Assembly (NCBI RefSeq): GCF_949628215.1
Contig: NC_134277.1
Location: 125,475,963-125,539,962 of the forward strand
Source: Phalacrocorax aristotelis
Taxonomy: Eukaryota > Chordata > Aves > Suliformes > Phalacrocoracidae
Reading direction: 5' to 3'
DNA: 64,000 bases
In this document: one piece after another, positions 13,761 through 28,200 of the stretch
Position numbering within the stretch: the stretch's first letter is position 1
Layout of the letters: each line of letters begins with the position of its first letter
Made by a program: the position numbers and the translations under genes
The notes under the pieces: generated by a model
The model's database searches: none
The model's input: only the letters and a program-made list of their open reading frames with translations
What the model was told of the DNA's origin: nothing

Positions 13761-16166
13761 TATTGTTTACGTGACTCTTGCCCTTTATTCCGCTGTTGTC
13801 TGCATTATTTTTCCTTTAATTCATTCCTTCCGGGGCTTTGATCCTTCCACCCCTTATTCAGACACTAGGGAAGAAGAGCTTCTCAAGGGTATTACGCACT
13901 GCTCAAACCCGCTGAAGGTTCAGCAAGACAGGCCATATGTAATTTCATTTAGTTCAAACACAACACAAAACTTCAGAAGCCTGCTCCAGTTGTCAATTTT
14001 ATTCGAAAGGTGTCTTCTATACATTATTTTATATATAGAAATAAATATGAAAGGCCTATACAAATATGAACACAAAGAGTACCAATACTGCCCTTCATTT
14101 TTTTATACTCATCTTTCAATACTTAAAGGGACAGAACTGCATCAAACAGCCCACATATTTACTAAAATAAATTATACAAACTCTCAGATCACGAAGGTCT
14201 GTTCACGTATAACAAAACCTTTCAGACCGAGTTTTCTTTTACACATACGCAACCTCTAACACAAACTACGTTCAGGTACCTTTCAGAATTTCACAATATA
14301 GACTGATGTACATTTTCCTCAAGATGGACAGTAAAAACAAAGCCATACTGAAGTGATACTCCGATGTAGGAATTTGGCATTATGACTTTTAACGACATAT
14401 TGTGTTAACATAATATTTTTTAAAAACGTTCCGATAAATTAAAAAGAACACGATCTTGCCTTCGAACAAAACCAAGTCATTTAAAACACTTCAAAATGGG
14501 CATCTGCTTTTATATAACATGATTCTTCCCCAAGCTTTAAAAATTTAATTCACCACCACATAAAATGCTTTTGATATGAAATAACATCATAAAATAAGTA
14601 AACTTTTTGCTTTTTGTAAACCATAATTTATAGACTCCTTCCCATAAAGTGGTATTTTTCTAACAGAGAGTGTCATCCTCATGCACTTACAGAATCTCAC
14701 TAATTTATACATTTAAAAGAGTATAAAGCAAAGCATGTGCTTAAATGGTGGGAGGAATGGATACTAAGTTGAATATAACTGCTCTTTCAAAATTCGGGGT
14801 TTTTTTGTTGTTGTTTTCTTTTTTTAAGAAAAGGTCAAACCCCAACAATATTGAAAGAAGACCATGTAATATAGCAAAAATCTCTTTTGTCCTTCCTTAA
14901 GGAATTTGACCTCATCCCAAAACTAAAGAGTTCCCAGATGTTAATTTAAGAACTGTAGATTAAACTTGCTGGCAAACAGAAGAAATATTTCAGGTATTTC
15001 CTATCTGGACAATAAAAGCATAGCCTTTAGTTCAGAAAAAAAAGTATAATAATATAATTTACTGTAAGTGCACAAAAGTCCAATCCTGCAACTCTTTCCT
15101 GTTCATCCAATTGTTTTCCCGTAAGGAAAGTATTTAGGATTTCCCTCTCAACACTGATTTAATAACTTATGTAAATAAACACCCATATTCTTCACACACA
15201 GTTAACAGATTAAACATATACTAGATTTAAAGGGTATTGGAGAATGTTTATCCTGCTTTTGAAAAGAACTACTATTTTTAAAAGGAGTGTTGCACTAATT
15301 TTTTATTTCCTTCAAAATAAAGCTTTATGAGCTCATGTTACCAAACAGTACTCTCATTTCCACGTCTCAAAGTTTAAATGCTTGGCTCATTTTTTTGATT
15401 TGCAGATTCACTGAGAAGTGTAAGGGACAATTCTCTACTCAAGGGCAGGCATCCAATATGGCTGAGCTTGGAATAGCAGTTGTGCTGTAGGGTTCTCTTT
15501 CACTGCATCGAAGTGGTTTCTGTAACAAACTTCCTTGGTTCACTGCAGTTCTCAAATGAATTTTCACTCCTGCGAACTCTTTCTGAGCTTAGCGCAGTAA
15601 AACTAAACATCTTCCACCGTAGGTTTTGCAGGCATAGCTACAGGTTCTGCAGGCCCCAGAAAGTTGGCTGTTTTCCAGCAGCACAAGAGTAACAACCTAA
15701 AGAAATTTTTCATAAATGCTGTATGGCATTAATCTGGCCTGCAAAACCTAGTTGCAGTGATGGCAACCAAGACAATCAGACTGTAGCTCTACAGCAGGCC
15801 TAACATTCAGGTTAAAGAGCAACAGGCAGTGGGGAGACAGGACACCAAAGAAAAAAAGACAGGTAGACAGGTGACCACGTACATAAAGATTTGCAGTGTC
15901 ATTTCTGGGGGGAAGAAAAAAAAGCCACTTTGAAGGTAGGAATGCATTTCTCAAAAACTAAGCTTTGCCCCATTATGAATGATTTGAAGTTTGGGTTCCT
16001 GAGCTTGATACTGGGCAGGAGGAAGGGCAAGGGAAATTGTCTTATATCTTAAATTATACAGCAGTATCATTAGGCCAGTACTTAAAACTTATTATTAGAA
16101 GAATGAATAAGTTACAAATATGACTTTAAGAATATTATAATTAAATAGTAGTTTCTTCAGAAGACC
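13760..16166 (-). other. probable 3' UTR of TMEM68-like copy A
   Basis: AT-rich, repeat-free sequence immediately downstream of the copy A stop codon. Candidate AATAAA polyadenylation signals on the minus strand (TTTATT on the plus strand) lie at 15302-15307, 13998-14003 and 13784-13789. The distal one would give a 3' UTR of about 2.4 kb. The actual end is not determined by sequence alone. The long plus-strand open frame at 13771-14259 lies antisense in this AT-rich stretch and has no recognisable domain. Confidence 0.35.
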
Positions 16167-16271
16167 TTAATCTTCTTTCTTTTGTGTTTGAAATCGTTCC
16201 ATTAAAGCCCTAAATATATTTCCTGGTATTTTCTGATGTTTTTCTATTAGAGCTTGGAGTGCTGCTTTTGT
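16167..16271 (-). CDS. TMEM68-like: copy A terminal coding exon 6 (residues 297-330)
   Basis: Acceptor TCCTTACAG. It encodes TKAALQALIEKHQKIPGNIF and ends ...QKKED, with the TAA stop at 16169-16167. The last four residues KKED fit a C-terminal dilysine signal. Confidence 0.94.
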   Translation of the reverse strand, partial: TKAALQALIEKHQKIPGNIFRALMERFQTQKKED

Positions 16272-19200
16272 CTGTAAGGAAAGAGACAAGTTTTTGGTCA
16301 GATTAACTCATCTTTATATTGCCACACATTAACACAATTTCTAGGCTGTTTTTCATCCTTTCAAATATCACAGAACTACTGCAAGTTCAAAATACTATTT
16401 TTCCATATTTAAGCCCACAGGATGTGTTTGTGGGATCACTGCCAAGAAACAGAACAACAGACTAGTACCTTTATCTCTGGAAGCTGCGTTCACAAGCTCT
16501 ATCAGAGATACACAACGGTAAAATGACAAGGGAGTCAATTAATGAAGAGGCCTAGATCTATAAAGCATGTCAGCACCTGCGTGCTGTACTGCAACTCAGA
16601 AACTTCTGCCCATGCCCAGGTTTGCATCAGTAACACTCTTCCAGTATGCCAGAACTTTGCTCCTACACACGCTCAGAAGCAGCACTGGAAACGCAATTGT
16701 GTCTCAGCACATTTGGCTTGTACAAAGTAATTATCCTTGCATCCAAGCCCCCTAAAGGAGCTGGTCCTTTAAAGCACGCTGAGACCACACCTAAAATACT
16801 GCATATGGCAACAGCATTCACTGTCACTCAAAAATGTAGCAGGCCAGGAAGTTAACAGCAGCCATTCTTATTATATAAAAGCTCTATGGGGAACATTCAA
16901 AATCAGTGCAATATGCAAAAGCTACGGGGAGGACACGCCGTAACCTTCTTATTCTGCCTAGAGAAGCACAGACCACTGAATTCTAAAGGCTAGAGGCAGA
17001 ACAGAGAACTATTTGCCTTTATAAACCAGTGGTCAGCAAAGGGAAAACTGATTCTTGGTACAAGCTCCCACTGTTTATATGACGTATGTGATCAACTGTT
17101 AAGTCCTGGGAGAAGATTCCTGCCCACACCTCTCTACAGATCTGGCCCTAAGTGTCTCCACAGATCTAAAATTTCTATTAGCTAAAAAAAATTGAGCTTA
17201 ACTTTCTCTATATAGATGGGAAAATGCATACTGTGCCATACCCTGAAACATGAGATACAACTTTAAAATCACTCTAACTAGGATTCTAGGGGACTCACAT
17301 TCTAGGGGCAGAATTTACACTTAAGTCAGAAGCAAGCAAGGGTTGGCACAAATATAAGATGCCAAAGCACTTTTGAAAGTCATTTAAACACACACTCTCT
17401 CCTGAAAGCCAGCAGTTTTGAAGTCCTGTCAGGCTAAAAGCCCAAAAGAAACAATCAGCTTTCTATAACCAGGGCATAAGATAACGCAGATAAACACTTT
17501 AAGATGTCATTTGGCAGCAATCTAATCAGAGGGTAAACAGATAAGGAGAGACAACTGAACTGACACCTGCGTGGTCAAGAAGAAAAGTCTCTAAGTGAAG
17601 TTTTCAGAATGCTAGAAGTGACCATCTGTGGAGCTTTCAAAAATGGCTATTTCAGCCCCCTCCGACTGCTCCATCACTTAACTGTTTATGTCTCTGCTCT
17701 GTGAAATCTATTAATAAACTGAATGAACATGAAGTCCTGACAATCTTTTCTATAAACCACCTACATCTGAACTAGGGGAACATTCAAAAGTTAATTTGTT
17801 GGGTGAGAAGTTGGAGAAAATAGAAATGGAAACACACTGTACAAAGCAATGAAGTTATTTTCCTTAGTTTTTTTATTGTATGGAATTTCAACAGTTTGTG
17901 AACACAGATTTGCTATACCTGAAAGGCTTCATTGGTATCTTTCTGAAAAGACCAAGAACCAGAACATTTTCTCTGGGTAAAGTGCTTATGCCTTTATCAA
18001 CCCAGAGCAGTCTTATCTGACTGACCTTCTTCAGTCCCTAAAGCACGTTGTTTCTGGAAGCAAATACAAGGTGCAGTATTGACTTTAAAAGATTCAGAAC
18101 ATCCATAAGGTGTAGTAATAAAAAGATATCATTTAAGAAGGGCATTCAGACTTAAGCAGGTCCAAAGCTTACCATGATTCCACCACCTCCTATAACTAGC
18201 ACCAACGCAGAAAACACTTGACAAGAATATTCCAGTGTTTTCTATCAGAACAGTCAGTATTTTAAATACATATATGCATATCTATCTTACCTTCGCAGTT
18301 AGTTCCTCAGCAGTTATATTTGGTTCGTATGGAATGGGTTCTCCAATAAATGTACGAAGCTTGACTGGAAACCAACCGTACACAGGAACTACTGGCAATC
18401 TAATATGTTCATATAGTGACCTAAGTATTTCTAATGTGAAAAAAATTTAAGGGCAAGAGGAAAAGCAGAAGGAAAAGGGGAGGTGGGAGGGGGAGAGAGA
18501 GAGAGACTGAGATTATTCTGTAAAGGTTTTTTCCCCAATATGTCTTAAAACTTACAACATCATATTAAAACCACTTTTGCTAATACCTTTGACGATGATT
18601 CCTTAAGCCATCTAAATCACTCCTTTGCGACAGCTTGTCAAGTAATTCAGCCCCTGACCCAGATTCTCAAACGTGTCATCTCAACTGCTATTCTACCCTT
18701 GACTTCCATTTCCTAAAAGATGTGTTAATGCTAACATCAGACTTGTTTCCACCCTAACTTGGTGTGAAATCTCTCCTCCAAAGAAGAGCTGCAAAGAAAA
18801 GGAAGAAGAGAAGAAAAATCCAGTAGCTGCCTCTCTGGAGAGGAAGGAAATGCTACACAATAGAGGTTACAATTCAGTTAGTTTTACAGGTTAGCATAAG
18901 AAACTACTATTGGAAAGCGGTTCTGTTCAGTCTTGCTGAGGTCTAGAGGATCAGAAATGATCTAATCTGCCTAAACGCCAGTCATGCTAAAACACTAAAT
19001 TGCTCTTTCAGATCACACACTGGTTACAGTGAAACAATATAAAAAGAGAGAAAAAAACCCAGGTATTTCAATCAGCTCTAAGAGGACACATCATCTTCCC
19101 CACATGCCACCATCTAATCATCTAACCCAAATGCACCCAAAACAGATTCCTTGCAGAATGGGTGCTGATATTCTCTCTCCCAAATTTAGACAAATTCCTT

Positions 19201-22200
19201 TAACTGAGGGGCTGGCATAAGAAATCCCTACTGACCAAGATGCGGAATTTTCTGTACATAATCTATAGGAACAAAGAATATTCCAAAACTACTGAAACTG
19301 GAGTAACACCTCCAGTGATCAATACAATCCAATTCCTCTAGCACCTCTGCTGTAGAATACAAGTAACATGAATGATTTTGGCTTCAATTTCTGCTTGTTT
19401 GGGAAGATTCTCCTGAACACAGCAATAATTAATTGCTGTTTATTTTTGTACAACCTGACAAACGTGTGAATTATTCTGCACGTCTACATCTGATGCCTTG
19501 GCTTTCTCCATGCAATATATAGCTTTTAATTAGAGGGGGAGAGAAACAGAACTGTTTTGCCCTGCAGTCCTCTGATGAAGATGGTGATGCCATACTTGAG
19601 GCAGAACATGTGGCATGAAGGAGACTGTTCAGGCCCTTTCTGCTAGATAGTAAATTGGAGAACACAAAAAAATGGGGGGTTAACACTAGCAGATCAGCAG
19701 AGATGTGGGCACCTTATCATCCTAGAGGTGGACCCTTCAGACATCTGTTTGTATGCTGGCTGGAGTCCCACAGAGGTGAGGAAAGAAAGCAGGCAAATGC
19801 AAAGTTTTGTGAGGAACTACAGGTCTAGTGCTGAATAGTAAACCAACTATAGATTAAATATATTTCAAACCATTTGCAGTTTAAGTACAGGTAGAGGTGT
19901 AAGCACAGAGCTTTAGGAGGACATTTAAAGAAATTACAGGTCAGCTGCAAACTTGTTTGCTTTGTTGCTTAACAGACAGCAGAAAGCCTAGAGTTGGCCT
20001 AGCAGATACAAGCAGAGAAAAAAAGTGCTCTAAATCTGTTTGCCTTTTTCTGGCTCCCTTCTCCTTCTGCTTCTATGAAGGGACACTATTATGTGGAGAG
20101 TAACTTAGATGAGCCAATACCATGTCTAATGCTGATATTAAATCCTAATAATATCTCTGAACACTACCGGAGAGGAAACCTCCAGAAACAAGCCTGTGTC
20201 AAATATATATGGGGATTATTTCTACAGAGATAGGCTAAACATATATGGAAAAAATAAACTACAAAAAAATAGAAAATATCTTACTTATTCTTCCTAATGT
20301 CCTAACGCCTTCTCGAACATTTTGTGTAAACATTGGAATGATGGGCTAGGAGGGAAAAAAAATAATTAAGAATTTAATGAAGATAGCACTGTCTAAAAAA
20401 CTTCTACCTCACTTAAACTCAACAAGCAAATTAATTTCAGAAGTGTTTCTCAGACAAGGACATATAGAGAGCAAAACAAGTATTCTTAAGTTCTTCCGCA
20501 ACCCTCTGCCATGAGGTTTCAAGCCGGAGAATACCATGAGATTTCAGTGAGTCACTGTTTCAGCAAGTCCATTTTCTCAAAGTACTCCAGGATTTCAGAA
20601 CCTATGGAGCATTTAGGCCTCCCCTCGTCCAGCAGTGTTTGCACTTAAGTGCAACACAGGCTGTGACTTCAGTAGTTAAACCTCTTACCTAATTTGTAGT
20701 TATGCTCAAAGGGAGGAATTCACAGGATTGGAACCCTAAACTTGTCTGATTCATCTCCGCTATGCTGATTGTATTGCTTCACACTTGATGTGTCATATTC
20801 AATATATGTCCATGATTTATTTCTGCTGATGAATATTTGGAATGGTCTCGAATATTTCAAAGTTTTATTGCTGTTTTTGAACTTGCAAACAGCTATCAAG
20901 ATTTACAAGAACCAGGAGAGGGTCGACTACTACACGAAGTTTTTTATTATAGTTTTACAGTATGTACTCACTGTACATAGCATCATCAGAAATACAGAAC
21001 TCTATGGGATTTTCAAACTTGTTTAAACAAGCATGGAGATGAGCTAGTAAATGAAACTTTTCTGACAGGTATCAAGTTGTTTTTTGTTGGGGGAAGCCTG
21101 TAAATAATCCAATGCAACTATAGAGAATAAAAAGAAGTGCAGTTGCCTAAACTGAATGGTAACAAACTTCTTTATTCTAGAACCATCTTCTTCGGAACAT
21201 CTTACTTTTGACGTAGAGGTAGAGATTTTTGTACGTACCAAGTTGGTTTATATGACAAGAATTCTGGCAAACTGCTGAAATAAAACAACTTCAAGAAGCT
21301 GAAGGTCTATTTTTAGACACATTTTTCTTTCCATGAGAAGTTATGCTTACGATTAAAGGTGAATTAAAGTTCATCTTTAATCTAAATAGAGATATTTTCA
21401 CCACTTGCAGCCTGCCTCTGACACTATTCCTATTCTACTGTATTTCTCAGGGTTTTTTTGGGGGGAGAGGAAGCTGCAAGACCTTTGTGAGCGCATAAAG
21501 GAAATTAAACATGCATTCAGTAAACTAAATATAACTAGTACAACCATAGTTGAATCCCAAGTATGGCCTCTCTTAACCTATTACAATACATTAGTAAAAT
21601 CTACATCTGTTTCAAATATCCTGTTTAAACAGTGCTATTTTCCTCCTGAGAACAGTGACACACACTTAAATTTGGGTCTTAAAGTATTTTATTTCTGTAT
21701 AAAATCCAGAGATTTAACCAGTCTCTCTTTGACAGTATCTAAATACAAAACTCTTAGTGTGAGACTTACTTTCAAATTAGGTATATGCAGACCTATGGAC
21801 ATATGCACGTCTTTCAAATACAAATATAGAATGAGAGGGACTCAAAATTATTAAAATAGTTATGATTCAAAAGTATCATACACTTATGTGCCTTTCACAT
21901 TTGGTCCCATATGAATAATTATCTACCTGCTGACCAAGCACAGATATATTAGAACTGAAGAGAGAGTTCACACTAGTGAACATACATGCTGCTGTATGCC
22001 CTAGACATCCCTTACTACCATAAAATGCCGCCAATACAGCACATAGTGCCAGTGAGGCTATACTGTGCTGGGTTACAGTATGCTTCAGCAACACAGGAAA
22101 CAGAAGTGTTGATGTATGGTTGCTTCTTAACCATCCTGGTCAGGGGTCGAGCTGTCACAATCCTGACCAGGTAAGTGCAAAACAGCACAAGCCTGTAATG

Positions 22201-25200
22201 TAGAAACTGTCCTGGGTTTCAGCTCTCATTCTTTTGAACTCTGGATTTCCTGACCACACTATTTTTAGCTGACTCCAAAGCCTTCGTATCGAAAGCAAGC
22301 AAAAAGAGTCTTGAAATGCAGTTATAAGTGCAAGTAGACCATACTCATGACACTCAGCAATGTAACACCAAATACATGATAACCAAAACAGCTTTCCCTG
22401 GAAGAAAGTACAAATAAGTTAGCACTCTTTGCTTCTCTTCTGTGATCTGTCATACTTACCACTTTTGCATCAATGGCCACCTGAGCAAAGCCCTTCCGAT
22501 TACCCCAGATAATAGTATACATTTCATCACTAAAGAGTGCTTCCCGAACTCCACCTGGAGCAATGGCTATCAGATTGCCCTTCTTCAGAGCACTGACACA
22601 TTCTTCTTTTGGTCCATGCATAACTCCATGTGCATCAAGTAATATTTTAAAACCTGTAGGGTAAGATAATATTAATTTAGAAAATATTAATTCATACTAC
22701 CGGTGAGTACAGATTCCCAACCCAGAACGCAATGGCTAAAACTTATTTGTCTAATGACCTATAATCCCAAATCAAAGATGTTTCTAGAGGGACTGAAGCA
22801 TTAAGTCCTGCTTATAAAGTTCAGTCTAAAAAGTTGAAGATTTAGGGTTTTCAGTGGCTTTTTGTCATTATAAAGTAGGGTGCTATCTCACAATCAGGAC
22901 TAAACTGGAAAAAAAATGGCAAGCACTCCCTGACATCTTTCATGTGTCCCTTCAAAGGAGTTAAGTCAGCTCCAGGGCACTGGCTCCTTGCCCAAGTTCT
23001 ACTTTTCAAATGTAGCACAGTCCTAATAAAGTGCCACAAGAGCAAATACCAGTTTTAAACAGTAAAGTTACATAAACTCCTCATATCATCTTGAATTTGA
23101 AATGTCATACTGACCCTACTCTTCAAGGAACAGCAGAAGAAAATTTTGCTTACAAGCATCAAATGGGCGCATACCTGTCAGTTTAGACAACTAGTCTAAT
23201 GTGAAAGAACATAACTAGGACAAACCTCTCTTTGCAGGAAATCAATCATGTTCAGTTGGTTCAATAAATTCTAAACGTATACATATTTGTAAGTATTGCA
23301 TACCAAAATGGGAACTTTAGATGACTGAGCAGTATGTGAAAGATTACTTCTCTTTCTTGAAGTTTCACACTGAGGCAAGCCACCTTATCAGCCATAGACA
23401 AGGACACAGAACTGATCTAGTTGAGTTTGTCCCTCAGTAACAAATCTTCATTTTTTAGCCTCAGGTTAATACATGAATAGTTGTTACTATGAACACACTG
23501 AAGAAGAGTCCAAATTCAGTTAAGACAGAGATCTGTCTGCTCTTACAGCCTGCACAAACTAAGGAGTTGGAAAGGAAAGCAGGAGGCAGCATATCATTAG
23601 TTTATTCTTAACTAAACTCTGACCTCTAACTAGTCTTTGTGGTTGGTGTGAGTATAATTACTCTTTATTTACACCCATATACAATCAGGATCTGCCTGTA
23701 AACATGACAACAGAACACAAGCTGTGTTACACCTGTCTCATATTCTGCTGTGCCTGCCTCACATACTGCTGATGACACCAGCGGTCTTCATCTAGTAGCA
23801 TCTGCACAGAGGACACCTGAAATAGAGTTTTCCTAAAGTAATTAAATTTCTTTTGGGTGCTTTGTTTGTGGGATTTTCAGTAGGTGGTTTTTACAATATT
23901 TTACATTCCCAAACTAATTCAAGCTCTCTGGAATGTGCCTGGTGATAGGAAGCTGCCTGCCTCTAAGCCCTTTCTGTCAGTGACTTCAGGAGAGAGACAA
24001 GAGAGTCGTGAGAAGTGTTGAGCTGAGCAGAGAGACTCCAAGGAAGCAGAAGCTGTGAAGATAGTTTTCCCGTCTGCATTGGACATGCTGGGGAAGAGGG
24101 GTGGGATGGTGTGTGATAGAGCAACACCATGGGTCTGTCCAGTTCATAGGTCCAAAAAAAAAAAAAAAGAACAGAATATAGACAGCATACAGGCAAAAAT
24201 TTGTAATACAGAATAGTGGTGGGGTGGGTTTCCAAGTCTCCAGAAAATTTCTCAGCCGTATTTCCTGCCTTGACTTTTAGTATAAACGTTATATTCTGAG
24301 TTGTACCTCATAGCCTAGCCAGCAGATCATACATTACTATCAATATCTCTGTGCCAGTAGCAAAGACGAAGAACCTGGCTCTGTTAGAGCAGCAGAGAAA
24401 CAGGAAAACCAGTGCAGTGGCCCTGAAGGGACGTCCAGGGTACTCTATGCCCACTGCACGGGACATCATGGAGTCAGAAGAAACACTGGGGTAGTACCTA
24501 TCTGCTACATCAAAGTATCCAAGAATCTATTTTTCTACTTCAAACAACATAACAGCTCCCGAAACTACCTAAATACAGTTTTTCAGCCTTCCAGAGCATG
24601 AAGGAATGATAATTTTTCCAAACACCAAGAAGTCAAAAATTTGTTTTATTCCACAGTTCAACCTGGACTCTGCCCTTTGCCCCAACACACTCTTCTCCTA
24701 TTTTCCACAATACTGTGTCCACACCAGTGTTTGAAAACTCTTTGGAGAGTACCCAGTAATGCATTTAGCGCTTATCTCGGTAAGTGCACCGCACATATTT
24801 CTCTAACTTAGTCCCAGTGACTGTAACACAGGGGCTGTCAGCTACCTGGTAGTGAGATGGCAAGGATGTAATTGTTTTTCTGTGGTTTACCTTTAGGACC
24901 ACAACATAGAGAGGAATCATTTAGACCACTGAATCCAACCTTCCACAACAGTAGGTACGCATGCGTAGTTATGTGCAGAACATCTAGTCCACAAGACACT
25001 TTGCAATGCTTTGTGTATGTAACAGACAAGAAGCCACAGCTCCTTTCCTCTGGGGCATTACAGGAGGAGGACTGTCTTAGATCCCTAAAATAGCAGGCAA
25101 CCTTTTAAAGACAGCTCCCAGATGGCTGTAGGAAGCAGACGTGGCCCATACTACAGCAGAGGGTGATGGAGAAGAACACAAGTAAAATCTCAGTCCTCAC

Positions 25201-28200
25201 TGCACTCTTCAGGGAAAGATTTTCTCTTAACGCAACCTTAGAGAAATCAATATAATCCTGATCATAACACAGCTAAGAATCTAAAAGAACCAGAAACCAT
25301 TGGAATGTTTTGGGTTTTTTTTCCTGTGACTAACCTCCAATATTTGAACGAAAAATGAAAAAAAAGAAGCTGCAGGACCATATTTCATATCCTTCTGCCC
25401 CAAACCATAAGCAACAAAAGCATACATCGTATTGATACAGTATAAATTGAGACAATGAAATAATCTCCTTTTGCATCAACATGAAAGAAAGAGGCGTTAG
25501 GCAATGTTCAACAGGAATCTCCAGCTATCTCTAGGAGGTCTCCTTTTAGGTTAGATTCCCTTCCATAAGTTATCAAGCTGTATGTTTCAAGACTAAGCAG
25601 TAGGGAGAGGTATGTCTGACCCCCTGCAGGCTCATGCATCCCTTAGGAAGCACAGCAACATTTTACAAACACTCCAGTTAATTCAGGACAGCAGTGCCCA
25701 ATGATGCAATGAGACCATGTACTTGCAATTGCCTACTGGCATGGCCCCGAGATTCAGATTCACGGGACAAGCCATCCTCACAGCTATTCACAGGAGATTC
25801 AAAATCATAAAAACAGAAGGAGCATTAAATTATCTAACCCAAGGGTGTCTAACAGCCTATAGACTCCTGAAACCCACCCCTCACCCCACCCCCTCATTTC
25901 TCCTGCATTGAGCATAATAATTTTTGGTTAACTGGAACATCTTCTGAAAAGGCATCCAATTTAATTTGAAGCCTTAATCAAGATTACGCAGCCTTAGTAC
26001 TATGATAAAACTACTGCAGTCTTTCTGGTTTGATTCACAAGAGAAGTGGTGTCTATCTGGGTTGCCAGTCATAGATTACTGGGCAGATTTTGAAAAAGCA
26101 TCCAGAACATTATCTGGGCTCTTTGGGCTTGTCTTCCTTGAATAGCCCTAATTCATTCACAGAACCAAAGAATTACGTAGGTTGGAAGGGACCTCTGAAG
26201 GTCAGCTAGTCCAACCTCCCACTCAAAGCGGGTCCAACTAGATCAGGCTGCTTAGGGCCTCACCCAGCAGAGTTTTGAAAGTCTCCAGAGTTGGAGATTC
26301 CCCAACCTGTCTAGGCAATCTGATCAGGTGTCTGATCACCTTCATGGTAAAATACCTTTCCACACATCTAATAAAAATCTCCTGTGTTGCAACTTGTCTC
26401 TGTTGCTTCTCATTCTATCACTGTGCACCTGTGAGAAGAGTCTGACTCCCTTTCCCCTGCACCCTTCCGTTAGGTCACTGAAGACAGCAATAACTTCCCC
26501 CACCCTTATCGGGTACAGACCAAACAAGTCCAGTTCTCTCAGCCCCTCCTCATACATTGTGTGCTCCAGCCCCCAGTCATCCACTGAACATGCCCTACTG
26601 TGTCAAAATCTGTCTCATACTGGACACCATGTTGTGAGATGTGCTTGCACAGGTGCCAAGACAAGGGAAAGAACTTCTTCACTCAACCTGCTGGCTACAC
26701 TCATGCTAAAAAAAGCCTAGTATGCAGTTCATTTTCTATGCTGCAAAAGCATGCTGCTTACTCACGTTCAACTTGTCCACTAGAATGCTAAAGTCCTTTC
26801 CTGCAAAGCCACCTTCCACCCAGGGTACTGTCTCAAAGGATTGCTCCATACCAGATGCACCACTTAACATTTGCTTCTGCTGAACTTTGGGATATTTCTG
26901 CCAGTTCATTTCTGTGAAGGCACTCTGAACACCAGCTCTAACCCCCAGTGTATCAACTGCTCCCCCAGTTTGGTATCATCAGCGAGCTTCCTGTGAACAC
27001 ATTCTAACCCCTCATCCAGGTGCGCAATAAAAACATGAAGCAGCGCTGGTCCCAGTATCAATCCCTGAGGTATGCCAGTAGAAACCACCTGTTAGCTAGA
27101 CACTGTATGTCTCTGCAATATTACTAAACAATAGTTGGGGGACTCATAAGTATACTCATACTTAGAACCTTAATTTAAAGCAGAAATAGAGAAAACCAAA
27201 ATAATCTCCCATTTGATAAACAACTGTGCATAAGTATTAATAGATATAATATGGAGCCAAATCTAAATCACAAAATAGGTTACGTTAGTCAGCTGTGCAC
27301 AAAAGATTTGATAATCAATTGACAAATCCTAGTCAGTTGACAAAAGCAGTTGTAGAGGTACAGCCAGGGATCAAGGCTGAAATAAAACTATACTGGCAAA
27401 AGGACAGTATTCTGATATGAGGTGTTTCCACTAAAAGCATCAGTACACTGCAGAACACCCTGAACTTGGGAAAAGAACTGGGTACTACTGTATTTCACAC
27501 ACACAAAACGCAAACTCCTCACATAATTAATTTCACCAATGGGCAGTGTTTTTCACTAGGCTGTTCAGCCAAAGTCTCACCCTAAACATCTTTTTCATTT
27601 TCTTCATGCTTCACCTCATGTTTCACACAAACTTGTTGGACACTTCTACAGCTTTCCTCCAAGAAAGATTCTACTCGGAACAGTCTTCTTGGGGACAGGT
27701 TCCACTGCCCACCAGCAGAACCTGTTCCACAGGTTCAACTGGGTGGGATATGAAAATACATCATTTCCCCAGACTAATATTGTCAACTTTAAGAAATAAA
27801 CTGTTTGGAAGCAATGCCATTAATCAGGTTACACCACTCATTCTGCCTGTATTACTAAAAAAAGAAACATCTAATTGAAGTCTCTGCTACTGGTTAATAC
27901 AAAGACAACTGTTTCTCCTGTGATCTCCTTTTCTTTGTTTCTAAACACCCTAGAGTCGTTGGAAGGTGTTGACCAGCCAGGAACATGACCCATTCTTGCA
28001 CAGGCCAGTCTCAAATTCATTCTTGTTTATAAAGAACATGTGAGAGACAGCTGTACTTCAACACTCCTACTAAATTTGTCTGAATGTCTGCTCTGAGAGC
28101 TGTGTTCCTGTAGCACAATTTTTATTAATTACACCATAAAAAAAACCCACAGAGTTCTCAAACTGATTGTTTACAATGAAATATGTTACCTGGTAGTCTA

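Noticed and set aside
13771-14259. 162-codon plus-strand open frame
   Set aside because: Lies antisense to the probable AT-rich 3' UTR of copy A; no domain and no good start context.
21405-21854. 149-codon plus-strand open frame in copy A intron 3
   Set aside because: Antisense, no recognised domain, AT-rich composition.
24890-24960. Possible CR1 tail (GAATCATTTAG...CTGAATCCAACC)
   Set aside because: Similarity is limited to about 40 bases with many mismatches; not enough to call.
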